DNA of 37,121 nt from Chara braunii. Lineage: Eukaryota > Streptophyta > Charophyceae > Charales > Characeae. Position 1 is the stretch's first letter. Each line of letters begins with the position of its first letter. The DNA is taken from contig BFEA01000436.1 in assembly GCA_003427395.1 (NCBI GenBank), positions 200,339 through 237,459 of the forward strand. Direction: 5' to 3'. Shown piece by piece: positions 12,077-22,034 of this stretch. The notes under the pieces are model-generated. The model was given only the letters and a program-made list of their open reading frames with translations, did no database searches and was not told where the DNA came from. The position numbers were made by a program, and so were the translations under genes.

Positions 12077-12086
<10 letters not shown>

Positions 12087-12089
<3 letters not shown>

Positions 12090-12152
12090 TGATCCTTCTG
12101 CAGGTTCACCTACGGAAACCTTGTTACAACTTCTCCTTCCTCTAAATGATAA
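12087..12152 (-). pseudogene. 18S rRNA 3'-end fragment joined to an A tract
   Basis: On the minus strand this stretch reads as the conserved 3' end of eukaryotic 18S rRNA. It includes the segments ggaaggagaag, taacaaggtttccgtaggtg and cctgcagaaggatcatta, recognised as the universal 3' region used for SSU PCR primers. One visible change is gtcgtaac to gttgtaac. The match stops near 12152, where helix-44 sequence should continue but does not. The end is at the expected mature terminus, followed at once by A residues and then (TA)n. This is not a functional gene; it looks like a retroposed or captured 3' end. Confidence 0.85.
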
Positions 12153-12840
12153 CTTAAGGTTCCCTCAGCCGCAAACCGCTGAGATATATGAATGCAAAGA
12201 AAAGGTTTACCACAATGCCACAGCGCGTTGAACTGTCAGTGCACACACACACGATTGCAGTCTTCCATGATGATTCAATATTGTCTATTTCTGCACATTA
12301 AAAAATAACAGGGCGAAGCTGCAAAAACGCCGCCCCCCCCCTTTGAAAACCATAGAATTGCATCTTCCTGCCAACGCAAAGTGGTAAACTAAATGGACAA
12401 AAAATATTGTTAAAACTTAAAAGTCTGCTAGTGGCCGAAACGAAGAAATCGCACTGCGCCCTCGATACGGAGCATCATCAATGACTGCCTTTTGTCACAG
12501 ACGGCCGCACGTGTTTGAAAACCAAACAGGGGAGACGCAAATATTGCCTAGTGGGTCCTGGCCCCAGGGTAAGTGGGACTTCTTCTTCTTCATCTTTTTT
12601 TATTTATTTATTGGTATTATTATTATTTCTTACACCAAAAGGAGTCTCTCCATTGCAAGCTTGGAATAGGGCCCAAGCCGCCCAACTTCCCTCACATGAA
12701 TAGCTATGGCCCTGGCTTACCGGACAGGCCTACCACCAACCATAGCGAAAATTTCCCCGCTGTCACAACCCTGCAATGGATAGCTCCAACCCTACCGCAC
12801 ATTCACCAGGGCCTAGGCCCCATCAGCAAAGAGGATTGAC
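12153..12840. other. Gene-free stretch
   Basis: I see no further 18S similarity and no supported gene. It contains a short CA run (12241-12252), C and A runs, and T-rich sequence with ATT/TTA repeats at 12588-12630. Its right edge is the proposed TTA target site of the Harbinger element. Confidence 0.5.
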
Positions 12841-12843
12841 TTA

Positions 12844-12899
12844 AGGCCTCATTAGACACTCCTTAGGAGTTCCTTGAGCCACAAGGAAATTTCCTTGTG
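12844..12899 (+). repeat. Harbinger left terminal inverted repeat (outer part)
   Basis: The outer 24 bases pair with the right terminus. The segment ends in the palindrome at 12880-12899. The repeat resumes after the nested insertion at 15206-15276, where gggacctccc and ttccttgtg again mirror the right end. Confidence 0.7.
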
Positions 12900-13107
12900 A
12901 GCAGAAGCTATGTACAGTCTTTGTTGATCCTGACCCGGTGACCACACTTGTGACAAGGGCCCTCCCCGGCCCGTTAACCTCTCCTTTGACTATCACCTCT
13001 GTGTCTCCCAAGTAGTCCAGCTCACTCTCTCTTGCTGATGGAGTCCCTTTCATTTGAACCCTGCCAATCCTCTTGGTGTGGCAGTCGTCCTTGACCGGCA
13101 GAGGGAG

Positions 13108-13185
13108 GGGTGGGAAGGGGTAGTGTAAAGCGGGAATGATGGGCATGGGTGGGAAGGGGTAGTGTAAGGCGGGGATGATGGGCAT
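13108..13185. repeat. 39-bp tandem duplication
   Basis: The unit beginning gggtgggaaggggtagtgta occurs at 13108-13146 and 13147-13185 with few differences. Confidence 0.85.
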
Positions 13186-13300
13186 GGTGGTGGGCGTGGC
13201 GGAGTGGTCTGGGTAACACAGAGGAAGACAGGGCGGGTGAGGGGCTTAAGGGAGGACAGGAGAGGCTAGGAGTGTTGACCATCTAGACTTCTACTGGGTA

Positions 13301-14253
13301 TCAGGACGAAGTTCGTCGGTTGATAGTCCACTCGAAAGTGAGATTGCGGTAGGCGTTCCCACTGGCTCTCTGTTGTTGGCCAGGGTTGCCACTGCAGGGA
13401 GGCATCGTGGTGGTTGCCTCGAGTTCTGTTTTAAGCATTTCCCGCAGTTCTTTGTGGGCTTGCTGAGTCTTGGCCGTAATGGTATCTATTATTGCCATTC
13501 GTGCCTGCATAACTCCGAACGTGTGTTGGTTCCTTTGGAACGAGCATCGCATCCTCCAGGCCTGCATGAGGACTGTCAGCCTGGTGTAGGAGAAGAGATT
13601 GGATATGAAAGGTGTCCATGAGTTTCCGGCCTGGGAAAGGTCCCGTAATAGTAGGGAGCCGATGTTCCAAGGCAGATGCTCGTCCGTAAGGTAGTTCCAA
13701 GCAGCATCCCACCAACTCCACAGCTGGGAGACCATCGGGCATTCGAGCAAGCAGTGCTCGAGGGTAGCCCTCGTCCTGGGGAAGGAGCGGGTACAGTATG
13801 AGCATATAGGGGAGAGCGTCCCCTTCTCCTCTAGGTCAGTCCTGGGAGTTAGCCAATCTGGCGTCGGCAAGCATCTGTGAATGATCTGCCACTGTAAAGC
13901 TCTATGGTTTGTTGGTTTGATGTTTGCATAGGAGGACCATTTGAGGTCTTGAAGGTCCTGTCTTGTAAGAGGGGAGTCCCTCTCCCATCTCCTAATAATA
14001 CTGTCCATGACCGGGACGTGCTTGCGGCCCATCCTATATCCCTTTTTAATGGTGTATTGCCAAAAGGGCATGGGGTGTAAGTCCCGCCCTCTCCATTGAA
14101 TTTCCCATTCTGCAGGATCGAAGGGCAATAGGAGAAGAGGGGTGGATGGTTCATATAAGAAAAGGCCATCCTTCGGATCATCCACCACTCTCAGTCTAAC
14201 AAGCAGGGGAAGCGGGCAGGATGTGTCCAGGTCCTCACATCTCCGCAGTTTGG
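13301..14253 (-). pseudogene. LINE ORF2 C-terminal fragment (zf-RVT), LINE copy 5
   Basis: A long open frame on the minus strand ends at 13301. From 14253 it encodes the ORF2 C-terminus, including LQWQIIHRCLPTPDWL, CSYC (first two zinc ligands), LEHCLLECP (the H and C ligands) and QLWSWW, the hallmarks of the zf-RVT domain. It lacks all upstream reverse transcriptase. The frame continues open to 14332 with a GTG, but from 14254 outward the DNA is a local tandem repeat, so the first residues are not LINE. It is the best-preserved LINE C-terminus in the window, with no internal stop. It lies opposite in direction to the retro-insertion that contains it. Confidence 0.8.
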
Positions 14254-14617
14254 GCTCAAGTGGGTAAGCACGTCGGCTGTAAGAAAACACAATAAGCGCA
14301 ACTCCAAACATGTAGATGGCCCCGCAGCTCACTGTTATTTACAAATACAGCTATATCTAATCGCACACAACCGCGGACAGGTGTGGCCATAGGGTCAGGA
14401 TCGTCAAAGACTGCACAGCTTCAGCCCATCCGGTGCATCATCCAGTAAAAGAAGGGTGGGGGAGGGGGAATGGGTGGCTGGCTTGCCTGCTGGCCGGCTA
14501 TAGGCTCCAGTGGGTAAGCAGGTCGGCTGCAGGAAAACACCAGAAGTGCAACTCCAAACACGTGGATGGTCCTGAATCGCACTGTTATTTACAAATACAG
14601 CTATATCTAATCACGCA
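14254..14617. repeat. Direct repeat, 250-bp period (two copies of about 115 bp)
   Basis: The segment from gctcaagtgggtaagca to tacagctatatctaatc at 14254-14369 recurs at 14504-14617. The related motif tacaaacacagctacatc continues in the next repeat at 14703-14768, so the region up to about 14800 is a degenerate tandem array. Confidence 0.8.
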
Positions 14618-14702
14618 CAACTGCAACAACAGCAACAGCACGGTGGGCCTGTAGCCCGCAGTCAATATAAGTGCATGTCTAGGGACACAAACAACCACAT
14701 TG

Positions 14703-14768
14703 TCACCTTTTATACAAACACAGCTACATCTAATCTCACCTTTTATACAAACACAGCTACATCAGATT
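14703..14768. repeat. 33-bp tandem duplication
   Basis: The unit beginning tcaccttttatacaaacaca occurs at 14703-14735 and 14736-14768. It is related to the 250-bp-period repeat just upstream. Confidence 0.8.
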
Positions 14769-14973
14769 CTAATCTCACAACTGAAACAACAACAACCACA
14801 GTCACCTTCTATCATCAGACAGTCAACTACACGGGCATTTCGGACAGCTGCACAGACACCTACAGTGTTCAGGTGTATCTTAGACTGTCAACAACATTGC
14901 GAATTCGCGCAGCTGTACAGCTTTGCTAGATGAAGTCTCTAGGTGTGCCAGTACACTCAACTGTATATCCATT

Positions 14974-15081
14974 CACACAAACAACTACAATGCTCAGGGA
15001 CGCTGGACCCGTTTTCCAGCAGGTGCTCACACAAACAACTACAATGTTCAGGGACGCTGGACCCGTTTTCCAGCAGGTGCT
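14974..15081 (+). repeat. 54-bp tandem duplication spanning the module start
   Basis: Bases 14974-15027 (cacacaaacaactacaatg, then the first 31 bases of the two-hairpin module) recur at 15028-15081 with one change. The duplication therefore contains flank plus the first hairpin. Confidence 0.9.
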
Positions 15082-15190
15082 GCTCCCCACCAATAGATGG
15101 AGCCTTCTCGTCAGTGCTAGGTGTGCCTGCTCGAACCAGCGTCCCTAGCAGCTGCTCGGGCTGTTTAAAAAAAATAATAATAAAAAAAAA
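15051..15190 (+). mobile_element. Two-hairpin short module with A-rich tail (copy 3)
   Basis: Hairpin 1 is the standard GCTGGA/TCCAGC. The second stem here is TGCTAG paired with CTAGCA. The unit ends in an A-rich AATAAT-containing tail that abuts the right copy of the target-site duplication, so it is the true 3' end of the 12900-15190 retro-insertion. Confidence 0.75.
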
Positions 15191-16866
15191 GGAAATTTCC
15201 TTGTGGATCTTAAGGGGAATTTGCGGCGTCGTTCCACTCATCCCTGGGGACCTCCCCCGAGGATGTTTCCTTGTGGCGTGCCCACGGCCGTTTTCATACG
15301 GAAATTAGTGGCCGTGGGGTCGGTGGTCCTTGGTCCACCGTCTTTTGTCCGTGTGGAGGCGGCATGGTCCAGCGACGTGTGGCGGGAAACGGCATGAGGC
15401 GAGTGACGGGAAAAAAAATTAACCCGGGGGGCGTCGACATTTGAAATTTGAATTTCGAATGACGGCTGTGACGACGATGAGGACGTGCGGCTGGTGGCGC
15501 GAAGACGGCTTACTGCTGAAACGGGCTCAGCGGCGGCGTCACTTTCGTCCCGCGGCCGTTGCTAGTGCGCAGGCATCGTCGGGTGTGTCCATCGCCGTCA
15601 ACCTTCGCACACGTCGACTGCGCCTTGAAACACATTTCTGTCTGCGGGACCGCATCCAGAGAAAAGGGGCCAGCTTTCGACGGACGTCTTTGGCTTCTTC
15701 GTTGGGTGTGGAAGGACGACACACACGACAACCGAGCAACGGGTCCGTGTCCAGGTCGCGGCTATGGAGGACGACGGAGAGGGTGGACGTGCGGTGTTGG
15801 CACCTCTTGAGCTGCAGGCCGTGTCTACCGTTGTTCTTCGATGTCGGCAGGAGAGGGCACTGGGACGACTGAACGAGCAGTTGCGTGCGTGTAGACCGAG
15901 GACATTGATGCAAGCTCCGGACGATGGCCCCGACTATGTGGCGACCTCGGAGGTTGTTGTTCAGTTGTGCTACGCATTGGGTTGCAGAGTGATTCCTCGA
16001 GCGACGCCGAGGTCATCGTGGTGGATGAAGCGCAGGACAGGAGGCACTTGGGAAGACCTCAGGCAATGTGATGGCGGGACAGAGGACTACTTCCGGCAGA
16101 AGCTATGCATGTCGCTGCGAGTGTTCCGGGAAATCGTGGAGGCGTGTGCGCCTCATCTTCAGCGGCGGGTGACGTTCTACAGAGAGCCTTTGCAGCTAGA
16201 CCAGATTGTGGCGTACGGACTTTACAGGTGGGCGTCGGGGGAGACATACAAGAACAACAAGTGCAACTTCGGGATTGGCAGAGCTTCTGGCCTGGTTGTC
16301 GTTCGCGACGTTACTGCTGTGCTGCTCCAGGTGTACGAAGAGAAGATTGCCTGGCCGGCTGGAGTTCGTAAACTCGTCGTTCTGCGGGCGTTTGCTAATA
16401 AAGGGTTCCCGAATTGCCACGGTTGCATTGACTGTGCTCACATCTACGTGGACAAGCCGGCGAACGCACCGAGCGAAAACTACTATGATAGGAAGCGCTA
16501 TTTCTCCATCGTCGCCCAGGTTGTCGTCGACCTGGACTTGCATGTGCTCGATGTGCACATGGGATACCCGGGTAGCTGCCACGACATCAGGGTGCTCCAG
16601 TTGTCCAGCCTGTGGTAGCGTGCGGAGTCGGGGTCGTTGTTCTGTGGTCCCCCTGTGCCACTATTGTTCGATGTGCGGACAAACGGCTACATCCTCGCGG
16701 ACAATGGCTACCCCCCTTCGAAGTGTCGTCTCCCGTACGTCGTAAGCGGGGTCTCTGTACGGCCCATGCGTACGGACGGACGAACGGCCGTATGGGCGTA
16801 CGGACGACGGTCGTCCGAAGGTGTTTTAGGGGCAAAAAATAATCAAAAAAATAAAAATAAAAATAC

Positions 16867-16899
16867 GGGGTTGTAGATCTTTTCGAGATCGACAACCCC
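16867..16899 (+). other. Conserved stem-loop in element A
   Basis: GGGGTTGT pairs with ACAACCCC, then after one A/G mismatch GATCT pairs with AGATC around a 5-base loop. AT-rich flanks follow, then GGATGTTTAAAAAATCAAG. Element B has the equivalent structure at 36737-36767 with different bases. Confidence 0.75.
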
Positions 16900-17023
16900 A
16901 TATTTGTTTTTCTTTTTTTCGGCCCTACAGAGGATGTTTAAAAAATCAAGAACAAAAAAAAAAGAAAAAGAAAAGGAAAAAAAAGAATTTGGTAGCGAAA
17001 AAAAATGGGCAGTTGCCCCTCAT

Positions 17024-17024
17024 G

Positions 17025-17066
<42 letters not shown>

Positions 17067-17241
17067 CGCGGGGGGGAGGCGAACCCCCTCATTTCATATC
17101 AATCAATCAATCAAAAGAAGAAAAAAAAAAGAAGAAAAAAAAGAAAAAAGAAAAAAAAAAGAAAAAAAAAGGCCGCGCGAGTTTGTGTGTATGTGTGTGT
17201 GTGTGTGTTGTCATATTCGATATGCACTAAAAAAAAGCATG

Positions 17242-17319
<78 letters not shown>

Positions 17320-17368
17320 CGTGGGGGGGAGGCGACCCCCCCACCTTATACCAATCAATCAATCATTN

Positions 17369-17400
<32 letters not shown>

Positions 17401-17568
17401 CGTGGGGGGGAGGCGACCCCCCCACCTTATACCAATCAATCAATCATTCAATCAATCAATCAATCAATCAATCAAAAAAAAAACAAAAAAAAAACGCCGC
17501 GCCCGTGTGTGTGTGTGTGTGTATGTGTGTGTGTACTCCTGGAGGGGAGGCGACCCCCCCCACCTCAT

Positions 17569-17605
<37 letters not shown>

Positions 17606-17680
17606 CCAATCACACAATGAATCAATCAATCATTCAATCAATCAATCAACCAATTAATCAATCAATCAATTTTTTATTTT
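17024..17680 (+). repeat. Composite microsatellite array in element A
   Basis: Four irregular units combine (TG)n, a core ending GGGGGGG-aggcga-CCCCCCC, an (AATC)n stretch and an A/G-rich tract. The cores lie near 17066-17095, 17314-17344, 17397-17427 and 17535-17565. A single N at 17368 marks an unresolved base. Open frames through these runs are artefacts of repetition. Confidence 0.85.
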
Positions 17681-18256
17681 TTTTTACCCCCGGGACCAAA
17701 AAAAAAAAATCTTTTTTTTTTTGTTTTTTTTGAATGAGGGGATACCCCCTAACACCCGACCCTCCCCCAGCCCATCCGACCCCTCAACACCCCCCCGGAG
17801 GCCACATACGGAGGGCCCAAAGTCCGTACGTACGGGCCGTATGAGTGCTGGGGGGCCCGTACGTACGGACGTCGGGATGTACGGACGGGCCGTATTCGTA
17901 AGGCCGTATACACTGCCCCTCCGGAATGGATGACCGTCCCGTATGGAGTCGTCAATCAGCACGTCGAGGAGGAGCGGTTTGACAACAAGCAGAAGGTGGC
18001 GAGGGGAGCAGTGGAAAAGGCGTTCGGCAGGCTGAAGGGCATGTGGCGGCTGTTTCTGCGGATGCACAAGACGAACCTGGACATGCTCCTGCAACAATTC
18101 ACCGTCATCCGAGTTTGTGTACTACACAACATACTGATCGACACCGAAATTCCTTTCGATGAGAATCTGCTATGGCCCTATGGGAGGTCGATGCTAATGG
18201 TGTGCGACGACGTGTGGACCTGGGGATCGAAGAGCCCCTTCAGCCTGTGTCGATGA

Positions 18257-19494
18257 TTACGTCGACAGATAAAGCGTTGGCCCTGCGGGATGCTTTAGCG
18301 GAACGAATGAAACACGATTGAGTCGTGTTCACATGGTGGACGGCAACACGTGGAAGTGTAGTCATTGCAGCATTGGCAGGAGGGCAGATTCATTGTTTCG
18401 CCCCGCCTTGAATGGAGTGTTAGTGCGTGTCCCGCCTTGGGGTTGGTAGTTTGCGTTCGAGGTTGTAGTTCGTTACTGTCGCGGTGCGTGGATGTGCACG
18501 GCCGTTGTTCAGGAAGCCCTGCAATGGGCGTTTACGTTATGTAGTGGCGATACGACACACTGCGGGTGTCATGTGCGCCTTTTTTTTTTTTGACACATGG
18601 CGGTCGTGTTGAAGAGATTGCAGGTTTGATCGTGCGGGAGGGGCTGAAACTCGTCACCCATGAGTTAGATCATGATGTCTTTTTTAACAATTGGTGCTCG
18701 ATTTTGTAATTTCCTTGCGATGTTAAAATCATCGATTAAGGGTAAAGGTGGCGAGGGGTAATGTGTTCTTCTTCTTTCTATTGTTAGTATGTGTCGTTCT
18801 TCTGTGTGTTGATATTTCAATGCGATGATTATTCAGGAAGAAGATACATTGTGCCATTGCATCTTTACAACAAGTGCTCTTGGACATCGTTTGCTCTTAA
18901 GGGTTGTGTGCATTGTCTTACTACGACTATTCAAATGAAAATCAAATACAGTTGTTGTTGCCATTGGGAAAACTGCAAAAAACCAACCGAACAAACGACA
19001 ATGACATCAGAAAAAGACGAAGATGAAATGTGTGCATGCAAACGTCGCAATCATCATTCACTCATGCCAACGAAGTTACGAAAACAGCGGACACATGATT
19101 AAAAAAAGGGTGCACTCCAAGTGCAATTATGTTTGTTCGTAGCAAGCTGCGATGACAAGAACACACAACACAACGATTGAAATTGAAAACCCCCGTCGAC
19201 CCTGCTGAAGTGAATGCCCTAAAACGTCACTCGTCCACTCGCAGGAGCGGCACACTAAACATGTGCACAACCAACGATGATCGAAGTGAGAAAAGCACCC
19301 TTGGCAAAGTGAACGACTTCAAACGTCGCTCGTCTACGTACAGGAGCGACACACTATACATGTGCCCAACCAACGACAATCCCGTTACGACCACCAACGT
19401 CTATATGCGCAGCCACAAATCTTGGAACGTCCATGCCCCCCCCCCCCTTCCACTTCCCTCTCCTGCGCCGTACGTCTCACCAGCCCCCCCCCCC
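18257..19494. other. Gene-free stretch inside the Harbinger element
   Basis: I find no supported gene. The sequence after the transposase stop is probably its 3' untranslated and spacer DNA. A partial local repeat is visible: ctcgtccactcgcaggagcg near 19230 and ctcgtctacgtacaggagcg near 19331. Confidence 0.5.
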
Positions 19495-20565
19495 CTACGC
19501 GTCGTCTTTTCCAGCGTCATCGTTGTCCTCCTCCAAGGGGCCCGGACCCAACCAATCCAACCTCTTCGCGTCCTCCGACCCTGTTATGCTCGCGTCGTAC
19601 CCGAAGACGATGCCGCAGGATGCCCATTTGGGGATGTACTTCGGGTACTCTCCCAAGGTAGCGTTCGCCTTCCCAAGCCTCTTTGTGACGACATTTAAGG
19701 CGCTGACGACTAATCCTCTTTGTTCGAAGGAGCAATGCATGGACACGATGAGCGTGGGCTTCGCCACCAGCTTCGCGAAGTAAAAAGCTTCGTAGTGGCT
19801 GCCCAGATTGTCTTTTGCCATGCGCATCAACCACATGCTGGCGGCCGACAAAAGCCTGAAGCAGTCAGCAGCCCGCGAAAGACGGTCGTGTGAGATGAAA
19901 CCGCTGTCGACATCCGCACCCTTTTACACCTCGACGCGGAATGCATGCGTGATGCATATGATGGTGGACTCCTGGTACACCGCCATGTCGTCGTCCTCAT
20001 GCCCGTCCTCTATGTTCACGCCCGCGAACCATAGTGGGAAGTCCATGGACAGGTCTATTGTTTGCGAGCAAACGGCCGCACTGACGACGTTACTCCACCC
20101 TCGTCGTACCACATAGCACGCGCAATGTCCGTCGCCACGGACTCTAGTGCGAACTGGAAAGCCAAATTGTAACCTTTGGGGCGGTTCCCGGACTTGATGA
20201 CCCAGTCGTGCAAGACGCGCAGAACAATATTCTCCATTATCGCCACACGGGAGATCGCTTGTTGCAACTGTGCGGGATCGGCAATCCTAGTTAGCTTCGT
20301 GCAGGATTTTGGCATGACGACGCTCCGAGAAATGGCAGGTGCTTGAAGACCGTTGGCGAACCCAGAAAGCTTTGTCATCAACCCACAGTCGGGCACGGTC
20401 GATCAGATCTTTCGCCGTGCCTCCCCTTTGTACCCGGCTTAAAAGGGGGTCGTCATCCTCCCGATCACCTCTGATTTCGCCACGCACCCCTCCCTCTCGA
20501 CTACTGGAAGCTCCTCTTTGGCCCTCGATACGGGTGGCACATTGCCCGAAGTTGCTGCACCCCAC
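19495..20565 (-). pseudogene. Conserved hypothetical ORF of the Harbinger element, frameshifted
   Basis: No function is recognised. On the minus strand a smooth protein can be followed across three frames. It contains ARLWVDDKAFW (about 20380), VLRVLHDWVIKSGNRPKGYN and SVATDIARAMW (20240-20110), MDFPLWFAG (20045), FISHDRLSRAAD (19890) and WLMRMAKDNLGSHYEAFY (19830-19780), and ends in an acidic tail at about 19495. The amino-acid content (tryptophans, hydrophobic helices) looks like a real domain rather than a chance frame. From memory, comparable segments occur in large Myb/SANT-like proteins annotated in Chara braunii; this was not checked. It may be the C-terminal half of the same gene as the Myb/SANT segment or a third transposon ORF. 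Confidence 0.55.
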
Positions 20566-22034
20566 ACCCGCACCGCCTCCCGCCCCGTCCCCAGCTCCTC
20601 ACGCGTCTGCCCCCCCCCCCCCCCCCCAAGTTCAATGGAGCCTCCCTCATCAGCCGTGTTGCGCGGACGCGCGTGAGACGGTGTGGCAGGCAGTCCACCC
20701 TGAGGTGGCCTTTCGTCAATCGCGCCGCGTGCCCTGACTGCCGTCGCTATGGTGGCTTGTGTGACATTGGGTGTCGACGTTGTTCCAACGACTCGCCATC
20801 ATCAGAGCCGACATCAACGACGACCTCCTTCTCCGAGCGCGTTTTGCGGGCACGCACGTGCTGCGCCTCCGATGGAGGCGTCTACAATCTCCTCGCAACG
20901 CTGTGATCAGAAGAACGTTAGCGACCACTCTCCCGAACTGGGGGCGAGGTCTCCTCTAGCGCTTCTTCCTCCGTCGTGAAGACATCGTCGTCGTCGTCGT
21001 CGTCTGCTGTTACCGAAGCTTGTGGTCGACGAGCAGGCACGCTTCTTGAAGCATCGTCCAAACGAAGCCTCTTTGCCTCGGGGACATGCCGCCGACCCCT
21101 TTCCCGCCCTTAAGTGTCCGAAGGGACGATATCCCCCTTCTTACCACGGGCGCTGACTCACGTAGACATGCTTCATGCTTCCCTCTCAAAGCGAATTTGG
21201 CGGTCAGATCGGATGAGCGGGAATAGAAGGTCAACCGCCAATCGGAGTTCCACCGATCTGGCGATAACGGCGTCTCACGTACGGATCACGCGTGGCAACG
21301 ACTGCATTTGTGACGACGACGAAGAAGTGTCCTCGACGCACAGATGAGCAAGAGGTCCACGTGTACGAGAGGAGGACAACAACCCCAGCGAGACTGCTCT
21401 GCGGCGAGAAGAAGAGAAGAGCGACGACGCCGAACCTCCACGTGGTGAGACATATCCGGGGTGATAAGGAGAGAGTGCGCCGCCGTAGATTGGCCCAAAG
21501 TCCTCACTTGCCGAACATCCACATGTCCACAGAGCTCCGTGGCACCAACGCGAGGAGAGTGACGACGCCAAATTTCCACATGACGAGAAGGCGAGACGAG
21601 CTACGGCGGTGATCCTCGACAACACTGAAGAAGTCCCCGACGAGGAGCCGAGAGATGTCCGTGGTGAGCAGGCGATAGAGGTCTGTGGCGAGGAGGCCAA
21701 AAGTTGGAGGGCGTCCCTCGTGGTTGCGCTCGCTGTGCAACAAGTGCGGCAGGCTTCTGTGCTGGAGACGCCAGAAGAAAACAACCTTTATGCAGGACGG
21801 GACGCAGACGCCTCAATGAGACGGAGCAGATGGACAGACCTCAGCGTCGCTTCTTCGGCTGGCGGCATCGTCGATAGTGACATGTGCGACCGCAACATTC
21901 CAGACCACGTATGCGCACCCACCCTTCATCTGTTGTCACTGCCACCCTCTAGAAGCCTCCAATAGGTTTTTCGACGCCCATGCCGACGCGCGTCAATGCA
22001 CTCGCCAGGGAACCAAAAAAAAAAAAAACCAACC
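20566..22034. other. GC-rich stretch, no gene assigned
   Basis: No supported gene. The motif gacgacgcc followed by a(a/c)nttccac occurs near 21428 and 21565, so a local degenerate duplication is likely. This may be the spacer or N-terminal coding remnant of the minus-strand ORF at 19495-20565. Confidence 0.4.

Larger units (their letters stand above)
12900..15190 (+). mobile_element. Retro-insertion nested in the Harbinger left end
   Basis: The 17 bases aaggaaatttccttgtg occur at 12883-12899 and again at 15189-15205, directly flanking this segment, and the right end of the segment is an A-rich tail (15164-15190). After the right copy the sequence (ggatctt...gggg) continues as the other Harbinger end does (ggcgtcctt...gggg), so the insertion boundary is well supported. 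The 3' end on + is a two-hairpin module (15051-15190). The interior holds tandem repeats and a LINE ORF2 fragment on the opposite strand, so the unit is a composite rather than a simple truncated LINE. Confidence 0.75.
16744..17947 (+). mobile_element. Element A: 1.2-kb insertion with palindromic CGTACGG-type ends
   Basis: This segment interrupts the transposase between its second catalytic Asp and its Glu region. Both ends are dense in CGTACGG/CCGTACG motifs (16758-16820 and 17805-17915) in opposite orientation; the left GGGGTCTCTGTACGGCC resembles the reverse complement of the right, GGGGCAGTGTATACGGCC. A 5-base gtcgt sits at both borders (16739-16743 and 17948-17952). The interior has an AT-rich body with a strong stem-loop (16867-16899), purine tracts and a microsatellite array. 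It has no coding capacity. Exact ends are uncertain by about 25 bases. A related body occurs at 36578-37121 and a related right end near 32813-32985. Class unknown. Confidence 0.7.
15764..18256 (+). pseudogene. PIF/Harbinger transposase (DDE_Tnp_4), split by element A
   Basis: The enzyme cuts and joins transposon ends. An ATG at 15764 opens frame 2. Residues 145-210 resemble the DNA-binding region of the family. GCIDCAHIYVDKP gives the first catalytic Asp (D223), PGSCHDIRVLQLSSLW the conserved HD, and YILADNGYPPSKC the second catalytic Asp (about D313). After the insertion, FDNKQKVARGAVEKAFGRLK supplies the catalytic Glu, followed by CVLHNILI. There are two breaks: a TAG at 16616-16618, after which the same frame continues, and the insertion at about 16744-17947. 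Removing bases 16744-17952 (1209, divisible by 3) would leave one frame of about 427 codons, a normal family length. It lies between the element's two inverted ends. Confidence 0.85.

Noticed and set aside
12087-12152. A real 18S rRNA gene or rDNA array
   Set aside because: Only about 66 bases match, ITS1 is replaced by A/T repeats and the upstream 18S sequence is missing.
15441-15872. 143-residue open frame overlapping the transposase start
   Set aside because: It overlaps the transposase in another frame, has arginine-rich composition typical of GC-rich chance frames and no motif; the transposase frame has clear DDE motifs.
17024-17680. Regular repeat-spacer pattern resembling a CRISPR array
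   Set aside because: The repeats are microsatellites with homopolymer hairpins, spacers are not unique and the DNA is eukaryotic.
16989-17733. Long open frames through (TG)n, (GA)n or (AC)n tracts (also 21877-22508 and 31973-32589)
   Set aside because: Repeating Cys-Val, Glu-Arg or Thr-His proteins are by-products of microsatellites, several across N bases; no start, domain or composition supports a gene.
18791-19102. 103-residue open frame after the transposase
   Set aside because: Cys/Lys/Thr-rich with no recognisable motif; no sign of conservation visible by eye.
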